A stretch of DNA of 64,000 nucleotides, from contig NZ_CP102772.1 of NCBI RefSeq assembly GCF_026020075.1, positions 5,605,501 to 5,669,500 on the forward strand. Direction: 5' to 3'. A program made the translations under genes and the position numbers. The DNA is from Bosea sp. NBC_00550. Lineage in GTDB: Bacteria; Pseudomonadota; Alphaproteobacteria; Rhizobiales; Beijerinckiaceae. Position 1 is the stretch's first letter, and each line of letters begins with the position of its first letter. Under the pieces are notes generated by a model. The model did not search any database. It was not told the DNA's origin and was given only the letters and a program-made list of their open reading frames with translations. Positions 9,256 to 16,710 of the stretch are shown here, one piece after another.

Positions 9256-9304
9256 TCCTATTATCGAAATCGCCATCGAGGAAACCGGCGGGTCGATAAT
9301 AGGA
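9256..9304 (+). promoter_or_regulatory. Inverted repeat covering the ribosome-binding site of the DnaA-C-like gene
   Basis: A perfect 12-nt inverted repeat, TCCTATTATCGA (9256-9267) and TCGATAATAGGA (9293-9304), separated by 25 bases. The AGGA at the end of the right arm is the best Shine-Dalgarno candidate for the ATG at 9312. If the hairpin forms in the mRNA it would block ribosome entry. Alternatively the repeat is a DNA operator. Both readings are inference; the repeat itself is exact. Confidence 0.6.
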
Positions 9305-9311
9305 ACATATC

Positions 9312-9677
9312 ATGAACTCAAGCAATATCCAGAGCTGCGTTTCCTTGCATGCCGCGGCGGGTGCGCGTTTGGCCGAGGCCGCGGTCGCCGCAACGGCGCG
9401 GGTTCATCTCGCCGGCATGCGGGGCGCTACCCGCGGCCCGCAGCGGGAGGCTCTGGCGCGGCAAATGGCGATGTATCTCGCCCATGTCGCTTTCGGTCTC
9501 AGCCTGACACGCGTGGGCATCTGCTTCGGCCGTGACCGCACGACGGTCCGGCATGCCTGCGCCCTGATCGAGGATCGGCGCGACGATCTGCGCCTCGAAT
9601 GCGGGCTCAACGCGCTTGAGGCGGCGCTTCTCGCCTTGAAGAGCAGCTTGGAACGTCACGCCGGGAGGGCATGCTGA
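9312..9677 (+). CDS. DnaA domain IV-like helix-turn-helix protein
   Basis: A 121-residue protein that corresponds only to the DNA-binding C-terminal domain of the replication initiator DnaA. The stretch [20 protein letters not shown] is followed by [20 protein letters not shown], which matches the DnaA signature in which the recognition helix contacts the DnaA box. No AAA+ ATPase part is present, so it cannot act as an initiator. It may instead bind DnaA-box-like sites as a regulator. The ATG at 9312 lies seven bases after an AGGA that is itself inside a perfect inverted repeat. Its stop overlaps the next start as TGATG, suggesting coupled translation. Confidence 0.82.
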   Translation: MNSSNIQSCVSLHAAAGARLAEAAVAATARVHLAGMRGATRGPQREALARQMAMYLAHVAFGLSLTRVGICFGRDRTTVRHACALIEDRRDDLRLECGLNALEAALLALKSSLERHAGRAC

Positions 9678-10474
9678 TGACGACCGAACAGGATCGCAAC
9701 CAGCAGACGCGCCTGCTGCGGCATCTGGCGGCGCCGGGATGCTATGCCGTCGCCTCGCCGCTGGGCTGCGGCCGCATCGCCCTCTATCGGGAAGCGGGCG
9801 GCACCAGCCTGGGCGCAGGCTATGTTTCGGCGGAGACGGCGGCCGCACTGGTCGCGGATGGAGCTGTCGCCTGGACTGGAGCGGGGAGGGCGGCGAGACT
9901 CGGGCTGTGTGAGCATGTCCAGGGCAACCAGCAGGTTGAGGAAGCGCGCTCGGACACATCCGATCAAGCCAGGCCCGCGCTGGACGAGCGGGAGAGCCCG
10001 TTGCTCTGGCTTTATCGCCGCCCGGGGAAGGACGGAAAACCGCAGATCGGTGACGAGGAATTCGCGGCCGGCGAACGTTTTCGGGCCGATATCACCCTGG
10101 CACAGATGCTGCCGCGCACGACGATGAATTGGGACGCTGCGCTCACACCGGAGCAGCGCAGCCCGGGGCCTCGCGACGTGGGGGGAGCGTCCGATACCTC
10201 CCTCGCGGCGCGCCAGCGCGTCAGGATGGCCTGCGAGACGTTGGGGCCGGAACTGTCTGGGCTCGCCATCGATGTCTGCGGCTTCCTCAAGGGGCTCGAT
10301 CTCGTCGAGAAGGAACGCCGCTGGCCGGCGCGCTCGGCCAAGGTGGTGCTCCGCATCGCTCTGGCGAGGCTGGCGACACATTATGGGCTGGACCGCCGGG
10401 CGCGACCCGCAGGACTTCGAAGCTGGCAGTCGCAGGATGCCAAGCCCGCCCTCCTTCCCGTGGCGGCCGAGTGA
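9677..10474 (+). CDS. DUF6456 domain-containing protein
   Basis: A 265-residue protein whose C-terminal two thirds match the DUF6456 family of Rhizobiales. Supporting stretches are SPLLWLYRRPGKDGKPQIGD, FAAGERFRADITLAQMLPR and a terminal alpha-helical segment ending ALARLATHYGLDR. The N-terminus (LLRHLAAPGCYAVAS) resembles a small winged-helix fold, but this is weak. The start at 9677 is preferred over the ATG six bases upstream because the GGGAGGG site then has normal spacing. It is translationally coupled to the DnaA-C-like gene. Function is unknown; a DNA-related role is suggested only by this partner. Confidence 0.78.
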   Translation: MTTEQDRNQQTRLLRHLAAPGCYAVASPLGCGRIALYREAGGTSLGAGYVSAETAAALVADGAVAWTGAGRAARLGLCEHVQGNQQVEEARSDTSDQARPALDERESPLLWLYRRPGKDGKPQIGDEEFAAGERFRADITLAQMLPRTTMNWDAALTPEQRSPGPRDVGGASDTSLAARQRVRMACETLGPELSGLAIDVCGFLKGLDLVEKERRWPARSAKVVLRIALARLATHYGLDRRARPAGLRSWQSQDAKPALLPVAAE

Positions 10475-10480
10475 AGCCGC

Positions 10481-10909
10481 TCAGCCTGCCGCCGCCGCGC
10501 GGGCGTCGTTCTTGATCCGGTCGATCATCGCGCGCACGCCGTTCGAGCGCTGTGGCGTGAGATGGGCGGCGAGGCCGAGCTTCTCATAGATCGCGAAGGC
10601 ATCGGTCGCGAGGATCTCGGAAGCCGGCCGGCCCGAGAAGATGGCGAGCGCCAGCGCAACCAGCCCGCGCACGATATGGGCGTCGCTGTCTCCCAGGAAA
10701 TGCAGGCGTGTCTGCGGGCCGGGGCCACCCTCGCGATGGACATCGAGCCAGACCTGGCTCGCGCAGCCGCGCACCTTGTTGACGTCGTTGTGGGCAGCTT
10801 CGGACAACGGCTCGAGACCCTTGCCGAGCTCGATCAGGTAGCGATAGCGATCGTCCCACTCGTCGAGCAGTTCGAAATTGGCGACGATGTCGTCGAGAGA
10901 TGTTGTCAT
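10481..10909 (-). CDS. sufE: SufE family sulfur-acceptor protein
   Basis: Accepts persulfide sulfur from the cysteine desulfurase SufS and passes it to the SufBCD scaffold in iron-sulfur cluster assembly. The 142-residue protein has the family's opening LDDIVANFELLDEWDDRYRY and the active-site loop VRGCASQVW with Cys49. Length is normal. It converges with the DUF6456 gene, six bases apart. No other suf genes are in the window, so this is probably the stand-alone sufE that many Rhizobiales keep away from the sufBCDS operon. Confidence 0.93.
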   Translation of the reverse strand: MTTSLDDIVANFELLDEWDDRYRYLIELGKGLEPLSEAAHNDVNKVRGCASQVWLDVHREGGPGPQTRLHFLGDSDAHIVRGLVALALAIFSGRPASEILATDAFAIYEKLGLAAHLTPQRSNGVRAMIDRIKNDARAAAAG

Positions 10910-10990
10910 GTCCTGCCTGGCCGCGGTCGCACATCCCTAAAGATGGGCGGCGCGACCTCTTCCCGCGAGGGGCGCGCGACGTCAAGCGCG

Positions 10991-11257
10991 CTAACGTGAC
11001 GAGGGCTTCGCCGTCGCAGTCGTCATCGCCGTATTCAGGATGCGCTCGCGCATCACGGGGTCGAGCCCTGCCAGAATCTCGGCCGCCTCCCGCGCGGCCG
11101 TCAGGCTGCTGGCGGCGTTGCGTGCGCCCGCCTGGGCGCTCTCGACAGCCTGGCGGACGGCCTGCGGCAGCGTCGTATCGGCGGGCTTGCCGCTGTGAAC
11201 CGGCGAGTTCACCGCGATAAACCCGATGATCGCGACCTTGCGCAGGAAGTGAGCCAT
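10991..11257 (-). CDS. Small protein of unknown function, possibly DUF5330-like
   Basis: An 88-residue protein with a short hydrophobic N-terminus (FLRKVAIIGFIAVNSP), which may be a signal or anchor, followed by an Ala-rich helical segment. It resembles the DUF5330 proteins that lie beside sufE in related genomes, but that is a weak memory-based match. The start at 11257 is chosen because GGAG sits six bases upstream; a start four codons earlier would overlap this site. It is transcribed in the same direction as sufE, 81 bases upstream of it. Confidence 0.5.
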   Translation of the reverse strand: MAHFLRKVAIIGFIAVNSPVHSGKPADTTLPQAVRQAVESAQAGARNAASSLTAAREAAEILAGLDPVMRERILNTAMTTATAKPSSR

Positions 11258-11584
11258 CTCAATCTCCATCGCCGGCGCGTCTCGTTCGGCGCCGGATGAC
11301 AGACACTACGCGCCGATCCGGAAAAATCGCGTCATTCCGAAGGCTCAAATGCGAGTCGAATGCAACGAGCGATCTTCAGTTTCCGTTCACCCTGCCGCGA
11401 ACATCGCGATGCCTTCGAAAATTGCGCGGTCGCAGATTAAATGCATGAAAAACATCAGATAATTTTACTTGAATGGCCTGAATGAGAGTTTCGGCGCAAT
11501 GGGCCTTAAGCCCCGCTTAAACCGCTCGTGGCGAGATGCAGGGCGCGGACGGTTGGTCCGCAGAGTTTGGGCGTTGCGTTCCGT
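11258..11584. other. 327-bp intergenic region upstream of the DivJ/PleC-like kinase
   Basis: No gene is seen. The section 11430-11480 is AT-rich. It holds an exact CtrA-type box at 11506-11520, and a poorer relative (TTAA, seven bases, then AAAA) begins near 11436. The leftward promoter for the small protein and sufE and the rightward promoter for the kinase must both be here. Confidence 0.55.
11506..11520 (+). promoter_or_regulatory. CtrA-type box TTAA-N7-TTAA before the histidine kinase
   Basis: TTAA at 11506-11509 and TTAA at 11517-11520 are separated by exactly seven bases, the full consensus for the alphaproteobacterial cell-cycle regulator CtrA. In this GC-rich background such a pair is unlikely by chance. 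It lies 65 bases before the ATG at 11585, where a promoter-overlapping site would be expected. Confidence 0.65.
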
Positions 11585-13387
11585 ATGGCGATCACGGCAC
11601 TGAGGACACAGGCGGCGGCACTGGTGCACGCATCGGTGCGGTCGAACCCGGCCGAGCGGTTGCGTCACGAGCGCTTCGTCCTGTCGCGCCTGCTCGTCGG
11701 TGGCGGCGCGCTCAGTCTCGCTCCGGCCTATCTTGCGTGGCGCGGTGCGCTTGGCGCTTTCGAGGCCGCCATGGTCGTTGCGGCAGCCCTTCTGGTTCTG
11801 GCCGTCGTGCTGCTCTCCCGCACCGGCCGGCTGGAAATCGCGTATCTGATCTCGTCGGCGGCGCTGTCGCTCTTCATCGTCGCGCTCGCCGGAGCCACCG
11901 GCGGGCTGTCCTCCCCGCTGCTTCTCTGGCTCTTCGTCGTCCCGGTCGAGGCCGCCTTCTTCGGCTCCCGGGATTTCGTGCTGCGGGCTGGCTGGACGGC
12001 TGTCGCCGCTCTGCTTGCGGCCATCGGCCTGCAGCATCTCGGCCTGCTGGCCGGTCCTGCGACCTGGACCAGCGAAGCGATGTCGATGCTGGCCGTGGTC
12101 GCGCTGGCGCAGGCGCTGATCGCCGCCGCAGTCCTGCTGCGCCGGCGCGACGCCGAAGAGCGGACGCAGCGCGCGGCGGATGCACGCGCGCAACTGCTGC
12201 TCGATCATGTCGGTGATCTCGTCACCTGGCACGATGCCGGGGGCGCCGTCGTCTTCGCCAATGCGGCTGCGCGGACGCTGGCCGGCGCCGAGCCGCGTGA
12301 CCTGATCGGGCGCGGGCTGCTCGACCGTGTCCATGTCGCCGACCGGCCTCTCTTCCTCAAGGCGCTGAGCGATGCCGCCCATGGCAATGGCGCTGCCACG
12401 ATCTGCTTCCGCACTCTCTTCGTTCCACACGAGGGCGAGAACCGCCTGCCGGTATCGCTCTGGCTGGAGATGCAGGCCTATCGCACCGCCGAAGCCGGCT
12501 CCAGGGACGGCGCCGCGGTGGTCTGCGTGATGCGCGACGTCACCGCGCGCCGTGCTGCCGAGGAGGAGCGCGATCGCGGCCATGCCGAGGCGCTGCGGGC
12601 CAATGACGTCAAGGCGCACTTCCTGGCCACGGTCAGCCATGAGCTGCGGACGCCGCTGAACGCCATCATCGGCTTCTCGGAAATGCTGGGCGCCGAGGAA
12701 AACGGCTGGATCGATGCCGCCAAGCGGCTCGAATACACCCGGATCATCCATGCCTCCGGCCATCATCTGCTCGAGGTCGTCAACACCTTGCTCGACATCT
12801 CGAAGATCGAGAGCGGCGCGATGGAGATCGAGCGCGAGCCGCTGGATCTCGCCGCGCTGGCCCGCGATTGCTGCACGCTGATGGCGCTGCGCGCCGAGAG
12901 CGGCAACGTCGCGGTGGATCGCGTCGCCGGCCCGGCCCTGCCGATGGTGGAAGGCGATCGGCGCGCGCTGAAGCAGGTCGTGCTCAATCTCCTCTCCAAC
13001 GCCATCAAGTTCACGCCGGCCGGCGGGCGCGTCGTCCTCGCCATCGTCCGCGACGGCGACACGATCGACCTTTCGGTTTCCGATACCGGCATCGGCATCG
13101 CTGCCGCCGATCTGCCGCGGCTCGGCGACCCCTTCTTCCAGGTCAAGGGCGCCTATGACCGCAACCACGAAGGGACCGGCCTCGGCCTGTCGGTGGTCCG
13201 GGGCCTCGTCGGCCTGCATGGCGGCCGCATGACGGTCGAGAGCGCGCCGGGCATCGGGACGCGCGTCTCGATCCGGTTGCCGGTCGGCGGCGCCGATGGC
13301 GTCGAGCAGCCTGCCAAGATCGTCACTTTCGCCCGGGCCCCGCGCAAGGGGCTCGAGACCAAAGAACCATTCCGCCTGACCGCCTGA
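11585..13387 (+). CDS. PAS-domain sensor histidine kinase, DivJ/PleC-like
   Basis: A 600-residue membrane histidine kinase. Five to six N-terminal membrane helices (about residues 30-185) are followed by a PAS domain (about 205-330), a HisKA domain with phosphoacceptor His352 in TVSHELRTPLNAIIGFSEML, and an ATPase domain with the N box NLLSNAIKFTP, G1 box DTGIGI and G2 box GTGLGLSV. The arrangement is like Caulobacter DivJ, which acts on DivK in the CtrA pathway, and an exact CtrA box stands upstream. The start is ambiguous: GTG at 11528 keeps the frame open, but it would leave only eight bases to the box, so ATG at 11585 is preferred. Whether it is the DivJ or PleC orthologue cannot be settled by eye. 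Confidence 0.85.
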   Translation: MAITALRTQAAALVHASVRSNPAERLRHERFVLSRLLVGGGALSLAPAYLAWRGALGAFEAAMVVAAALLVLAVVLLSRTGRLEIAYLISSAALSLFIVALAGATGGLSSPLLLWLFVVPVEAAFFGSRDFVLRAGWTAVAALLAAIGLQHLGLLAGPATWTSEAMSMLAVVALAQALIAAAVLLRRRDAEERTQRAADARAQLLLDHVGDLVTWHDAGGAVVFANAAARTLAGAEPRDLIGRGLLDRVHVADRPLFLKALSDAAHGNGAATICFRTLFVPHEGENRLPVSLWLEMQAYRTAEAGSRDGAAVVCVMRDVTARRAAEEERDRGHAEALRANDVKAHFLATVSHELRTPLNAIIGFSEMLGAEENGWIDAAKRLEYTRIIHASGHHLLEVVNTLLDISKIESGAMEIEREPLDLAALARDCCTLMALRAESGNVAVDRVAGPALPMVEGDRRALKQVVLNLLSNAIKFTPAGGRVVLAIVRDGDTIDLSVSDTGIGIAAADLPRLGDPFFQVKGAYDRNHEGTGLGLSVVRGLVGLHGGRMTVESAPGIGTRVSIRLPVGGADGVEQPAKIVTFARAPRKGLETKEPFRLTA

Positions 13388-13402
13388 AGACCGAGCTGAG
13401 CA

Positions 13403-13996
13403 ATGTCCGTGACCATGGCCGCCCGCGCCCATTCCAGCGCTTCTCTCTCCGCACCGGTCCGGCGCGCCCAGCCGGCGCGTCGCAAGTCATCATGGCTCGG
13501 CCGGGTCGGCCGCATGGTCGGCCGGCGGCCGGGGAGGACACTCCTGTTCCTCGCCTTCGGCATCGCGACCTGCGCGATCCTCGCCAATGCCCTGATGTTC
13601 CAGAAGGCGCGTCATCCGGCACCGATGCTCTCGGCCGCGCCGGCACCCGCGCCTCGCGCCGCAGCCGAGCGCCGTGCCGAGCCGGTGCCCGTGCAGGAAG
13701 CCGCCACGACACCGTCTTCGGGCCCGGCGGCGGTGCCGTCTCGGCCGCCCGCACGGCCCGCAGACCTTTCGACGGCGCAGCCGGTGCGCGAGGCCGCGCC
13801 GCGTCCGCCGGCACCGATCGCCAGCCAGCCGCGCACGGCGCAGCCGGCCACGACATCGGTGCCTAAGGCGGCGCAGGCTCCGGCCCGCGACCCGATCGCC
13901 GATCTCCTCAATGGCGGCGACCTCCGTCCGCCGGCCGACGTCAAGGGCGCGGCCTCGCGCTCTGCCGCCGCGCCGCGCCGCTCGGCCGTGAACTGA
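13403..13996 (+). CDS. Single-helix Pro/Ala-rich protein, short relative of peptidoglycan-binding proteins
   Basis: A 197-residue protein with a basic N-terminus, one membrane helix (TLLFLAFGIATCAILANAL, about residues 50-70), then a long Pro/Ala-rich extracytoplasmic stretch ending near RDPIADLL. In related genomes proteins with this N-terminus and the motif ARDPIA continue into a PG_binding_1 domain (from memory). Here the protein stops soon after this motif, and the next gene begins 16 bases later, so no such domain fits. It lies in the same direction as the kinase and DUF1491 genes, probably in one operon. Function is unknown. Confidence 0.6.
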   Translation: MSVTMAARAHSSASLSAPVRRAQPARRKSSWLGRVGRMVGRRPGRTLLFLAFGIATCAILANALMFQKARHPAPMLSAAPAPAPRAAAERRAEPVPVQEAATTPSSGPAAVPSRPPARPADLSTAQPVREAAPRPPAPIASQPRTAQPATTSVPKAAQAPARDPIADLLNGGDLRPPADVKGAASRSAAAPRRSAVN

Positions 13997-14012
13997 GCCG
14001 GGCCGTCGGGCG

Positions 14013-14348
14013 ATGGCGCGCCTGACCAGCGATTTCTGGGTATCGGCCTATCTGCGCCAGGCCGGGCATGACGGGCTCTTCGCGATGCTGCGTCGTCGCG
14101 GTGCGCGCGAGGCCGGCGCGATCTTCATCAAGCTCGATCGTCTCGACGGCACGGCGGCTCTTTATGGCCCGGCCCCGCAGTCGCTGGCCGAGGATGACGG
14201 CGAGCGCCGCTTCCAGCTGCTGATCGATGCCGATCCGCTGGCGGTCGAGGACCGGGTCGATCGCGAGCTGCGCTTCGACAGCGACCTCTGGCTGGTCGAG
14301 ATCGAGAACCGGGCCGGCGATCCGCGCCTCGCTCTCGTCGACGCCTGA
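14013..14348 (+). CDS. DUF1491 family protein
   Basis: A 111-residue cytoplasmic protein matching the DUF1491 family. It opens with RLTSDFWVSAYLRQ, contains the RRGAREAGAIFIKLDR stretch typical of the family, and ends in a conserved segment (FDSDLWLVEIENR). It lies immediately after the single-helix protein gene and converges on the DUF2336 gene 10 bases away. No biochemical function is known for the family, to my knowledge. Confidence 0.85.
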   Translation: MARLTSDFWVSAYLRQAGHDGLFAMLRRRGAREAGAIFIKLDRLDGTAALYGPAPQSLAEDDGERRFQLLIDADPLAVEDRVDRELRFDSDLWLVEIENRAGDPRLALVDA

Positions 14349-14358
14349 GCGTCTCGGC

Positions 14359-15495
14359 TCAGCCGCGATCGCGCCGGGCGCCGATCCGTCCCAAGACCTC
14401 GGATAGGCCCGGCTGAGCCTCCGGGCGGGCCGCGCCGGAGCGCGCCGGGGTCCCGCTCGGGTCCATTGCCGGCTGATGCTGGCCTTTCCGCTGCGACGCG
14501 GAGACGGGGTGGGCGCCCGCGATCAGCATCGCCAGCCTGAACGCGATCGACGGCCTGATCGTCCGCATCAGCGCAACCAGGGCGAAGATCCGCTCGACCG
14601 AATGCGCCGTGTCGTCGCCGAGGCGGATCAGAAAGCGTGTGGCTTCCTCGACGCTCGCCCCGCTGGCGACGAGGCTGAGCGCCGCGAGGTCGCGCGATCT
14701 GTCATTCGCGATCGCGGCGGCAAGGGGCGCGCCGCCGCCGAGATGTTCGGCGATGGCGCCGAACGCACTCGCGCGATCGTCGCCGGCCAGGCTGAGCCAG
14801 CCGGCAAAGGCATCGTTGGAGATGGCAGGCCGCCTCTCACCGGGATGCAAGGCCTCGCGCGCCATCAGCGATTCCACAATGGCGAGCCGGCGCTCCGGCC
14901 CCGCCCGAAGGAAAAGCGGTGCCAGTTCGAGATTGGACAGGTCTTCCCGCGCCAGCAATCCGGGCTGGTAGGCTGCGTCGCTGCGCGAGCGCGCGATCAG
15001 GATCTCGACGGCGGCGCGGGGCAGGGGCGCATCGACATTGCCGATCAGCGCCAGGTCGATGGCGCGATCGGCTTCGGAAACCAGCAGCAGCACTGCGGTA
15101 TTGCTGAGGTCCGCGCGCACTGCCAGTCCGGCGCGGATCGCCTCGTCGCCGGTTTCGGCGAGGTGTTCAAGCTCGGCGACAGAGAGCGGCATGCCATGGC
15201 GCAACAATTCGACCAGCACGGAGCCGCCGCGTGCCGCCAGCGCGGCCAGCACGGCCCCGGGCGTATGGCGCCAGCCGGCAAGCTTGCGCGCCAGGATGAG
15301 GGCGGTGGGCTCGTCGATCGTCGGAATCAACGTGCTCGCCATCTCGCTGAAGGCGGCGATGTCCTCCTGCGGCGGCTGGGCCGCCGACATGAGCAGGTCC
15401 GCCTTCACCCGGAGCGAGACCTGGCTGAGGTCCAGGTCACCGTCGCGTGCGAGGCGGGCGAGGTCGGCGAGTTCCTGGGAAATACGGGCAGGCAT
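14359..15495 (-). CDS. DUF2336 domain-containing protein
   Basis: A 378-residue protein built of short alpha-helical repeats, matching DUF2336, a domain of alphaproteobacterial cytoplasmic proteins without established function. Stretches such as TDEP-like IDEPTALILARKLAG, LVSEADRAIDLALIGN and NLELAPLFLRAGPERRLAIV follow the family pattern, and the C-terminal 40 residues are a disordered Pro/Gly/Arg-rich tail. It converges with DUF1491. Its own promoter region holds a CtrA-type box 52 bases upstream of the start, so cell-cycle control is plausible. Confidence 0.8.
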   Translation of the reverse strand: MPARISQELADLARLARDGDLDLSQVSLRVKADLLMSAAQPPQEDIAAFSEMASTLIPTIDEPTALILARKLAGWRHTPGAVLAALAARGGSVLVELLRHGMPLSVAELEHLAETGDEAIRAGLAVRADLSNTAVLLLVSEADRAIDLALIGNVDAPLPRAAVEILIARSRSDAAYQPGLLAREDLSNLELAPLFLRAGPERRLAIVESLMAREALHPGERRPAISNDAFAGWLSLAGDDRASAFGAIAEHLGGGAPLAAAIANDRSRDLAALSLVASGASVEEATRFLIRLGDDTAHSVERIFALVALMRTIRPSIAFRLAMLIAGAHPVSASQRKGQHQPAMDPSGTPARSGAARPEAQPGLSEVLGRIGARRDRG

Positions 15496-15546
15496 GGCTG
15501 GCTCGGGTAAGGATCCGATGGATTCGCGAAGCTTATCCCCGAGGCA

Positions 15547-15561
15547 TTAAGGCCACGTTAA
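15547..15561. promoter_or_regulatory. CtrA-type box TTAA-N7-TTAAC between DUF2336 and a small-protein gene
   Basis: TTAA at 15547-15550 and TTAA at 15558-15561, followed by C, with a seven-base spacer. This matches the extended CtrA consensus exactly. It lies between divergent genes, 52 bases before the DUF2336 start and 104 bases before the small-protein start, so either or both may be controlled. Confidence 0.65.
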
Positions 15562-15665
15562 CCATGTCGGAGCCTGATGGGTCTTGAGGGCCTGCGACTC
15601 GGTGCGGCCTCGGGCACCAGGACGGCTCTCGCGATTGCAACTCAGCGCTGGATAGGAGGCGCTTC

Positions 15666-15872
15666 ATGGCCGTCGTCATCCCTTTCGCGCTATACCGGCG
15701 CCGGCAGGATCGGTCCTGCCCGTTCCCGCAACGCTCGGCGGACATCCTGTTCTTTACCGGTGTCCGCTATGAGCGCCCCAGAGAGGCGCGGCCGCTGGAG
15801 GCCAAGGCCGCCGTCGTGCGGCGCCCGCGCAAGGTGTCCGCTCGCAAGACGGCTCGCAGGCAGCCTGCGTGA
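15666..15872 (+). CDS. Small basic protein, conserved-looking, function unknown
   Basis: A 68-residue, strongly basic protein. The N-terminus VVIPFALYRRR and the central DILFFTGVRYERP look like a conserved core, followed by an Arg/Lys-rich tail. I recall such small proteins in related genomes but no named family. There is no signal peptide. Its TGA overlaps the GTG of the following lipoprotein gene (GTGA at 15869-15872), so the two are probably translated together. Confidence 0.6.
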   Translation: MAVVIPFALYRRRQDRSCPFPQRSADILFFTGVRYERPREARPLEAKAAVVRRPRKVSARKTARRQPA

Positions 15873-16669
15873 GACAGCCTCGGGTCGAAGAGCAGCGGCG
15901 CTCCTGGCGTCCGTCCGGAGCGGCTATCGCTCTTTCGCTGTCGTCAGCGTTGAGCCTGACTGCCTGTACTGCGACCGACGGGGATCTGGGGCGCCCGCGG
16001 CTGACGGTATGGTCGCAGATCATGGCGCCCGAGGCCGGCTTCTGGTCGGCGACCGCGCGCGGCGAGCAGGCTTCCTATTTCCGCCTCACCGACGATGAGG
16101 AGCAGATGCGCGACCGCGCCTGGCGCTTCATCATGCCAGCCAGCCCGCACAGCGTTTTCCAGGGGGAGGTTTCGAACCTCGCCCATTCGCGCATCGTGCC
16201 GGTCGCAAACCAGTCAACCGATGTCTCCGACTATTTCCGCGGGTTGACCTCGGTCTCCTTCGCCTCGCAGGCCTCGCGCTACAACCGCCTTGCCCAGGAC
16301 AGCAACGCGGACCGCCTGCTGATCGGCCCCTTCCGCGCCAATGCGCTGCGGGTCGTGAGCATGGATCGCGTCCGGATGCGCACCGCCGAATCCTCTCCCG
16401 ATATCGCTCCGGGCAAGCAGGAGCCGGCGATGGCGCGCGTGATCGAGAATGAAGGACTGATCTTCTGGGTCTGCGAGCGGCTCGATTTCCGGATCAGGAG
16501 CTATCGTTACGCCCTCGCCAACCTCGTCGTCGAGATGCCCTCCCGCGAGGCGGTTCGCGCCGAGCGCGCGATCATGGCGCTGGAGGCCGAGGCGGCCCCG
16601 CTCTGCCAGATGCCCCTGAATGGCGCCTTCGGCGAGGGTGGCAAGCGGCCGGTCGTCTACAAGGGCTGA
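15869..16669 (+). CDS. Putative lipoprotein, function unknown
   Basis: A 266-residue protein. An Arg-rich N-terminus is followed by a hydrophobic stretch ending LSLTAC, a lipobox with the lipidated Cys at about residue 33, so it is likely anchored to the inner or outer membrane on the periplasmic side. The mature part has no motif I recognise; notable segments are TDDEEQMRDRAWRFIMP and FWVCERLDFRIRSYRYALAN. The GTG start at 15869 overlaps the preceding stop, which supports coupling. Low-confidence function; confidence that it is a real gene is good. Confidence 0.7.
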   Translation: MRQPRVEEQRRSWRPSGAAIALSLSSALSLTACTATDGDLGRPRLTVWSQIMAPEAGFWSATARGEQASYFRLTDDEEQMRDRAWRFIMPASPHSVFQGEVSNLAHSRIVPVANQSTDVSDYFRGLTSVSFASQASRYNRLAQDSNADRLLIGPFRANALRVVSMDRVRMRTAESSPDIAPGKQEPAMARVIENEGLIFWVCERLDFRIRSYRYALANLVVEMPSREAVRAERAIMALEAEAAPLCQMPLNGAFGEGGKRPVVYKG

Positions 16670-16710
16670 GCCGCACCCTCGGAGCGTGCCTCGTTTTCAT
16701 GGAAATGCGG

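Noticed and set aside
9312..9677. A truncated dnaA pseudogene
   Set aside because: The frame is complete with its own start and a coupled downstream gene, and no trace of the AAA+ domain lies upstream. A stand-alone domain protein is the better reading.
11465..13432. Long open frame antisense to the histidine kinase gene
   Set aside because: High-GC shadow frame. The opposite strand carries all kinase motifs, whereas this product is low-complexity Arg/Asp/Gln-rich with no domain.
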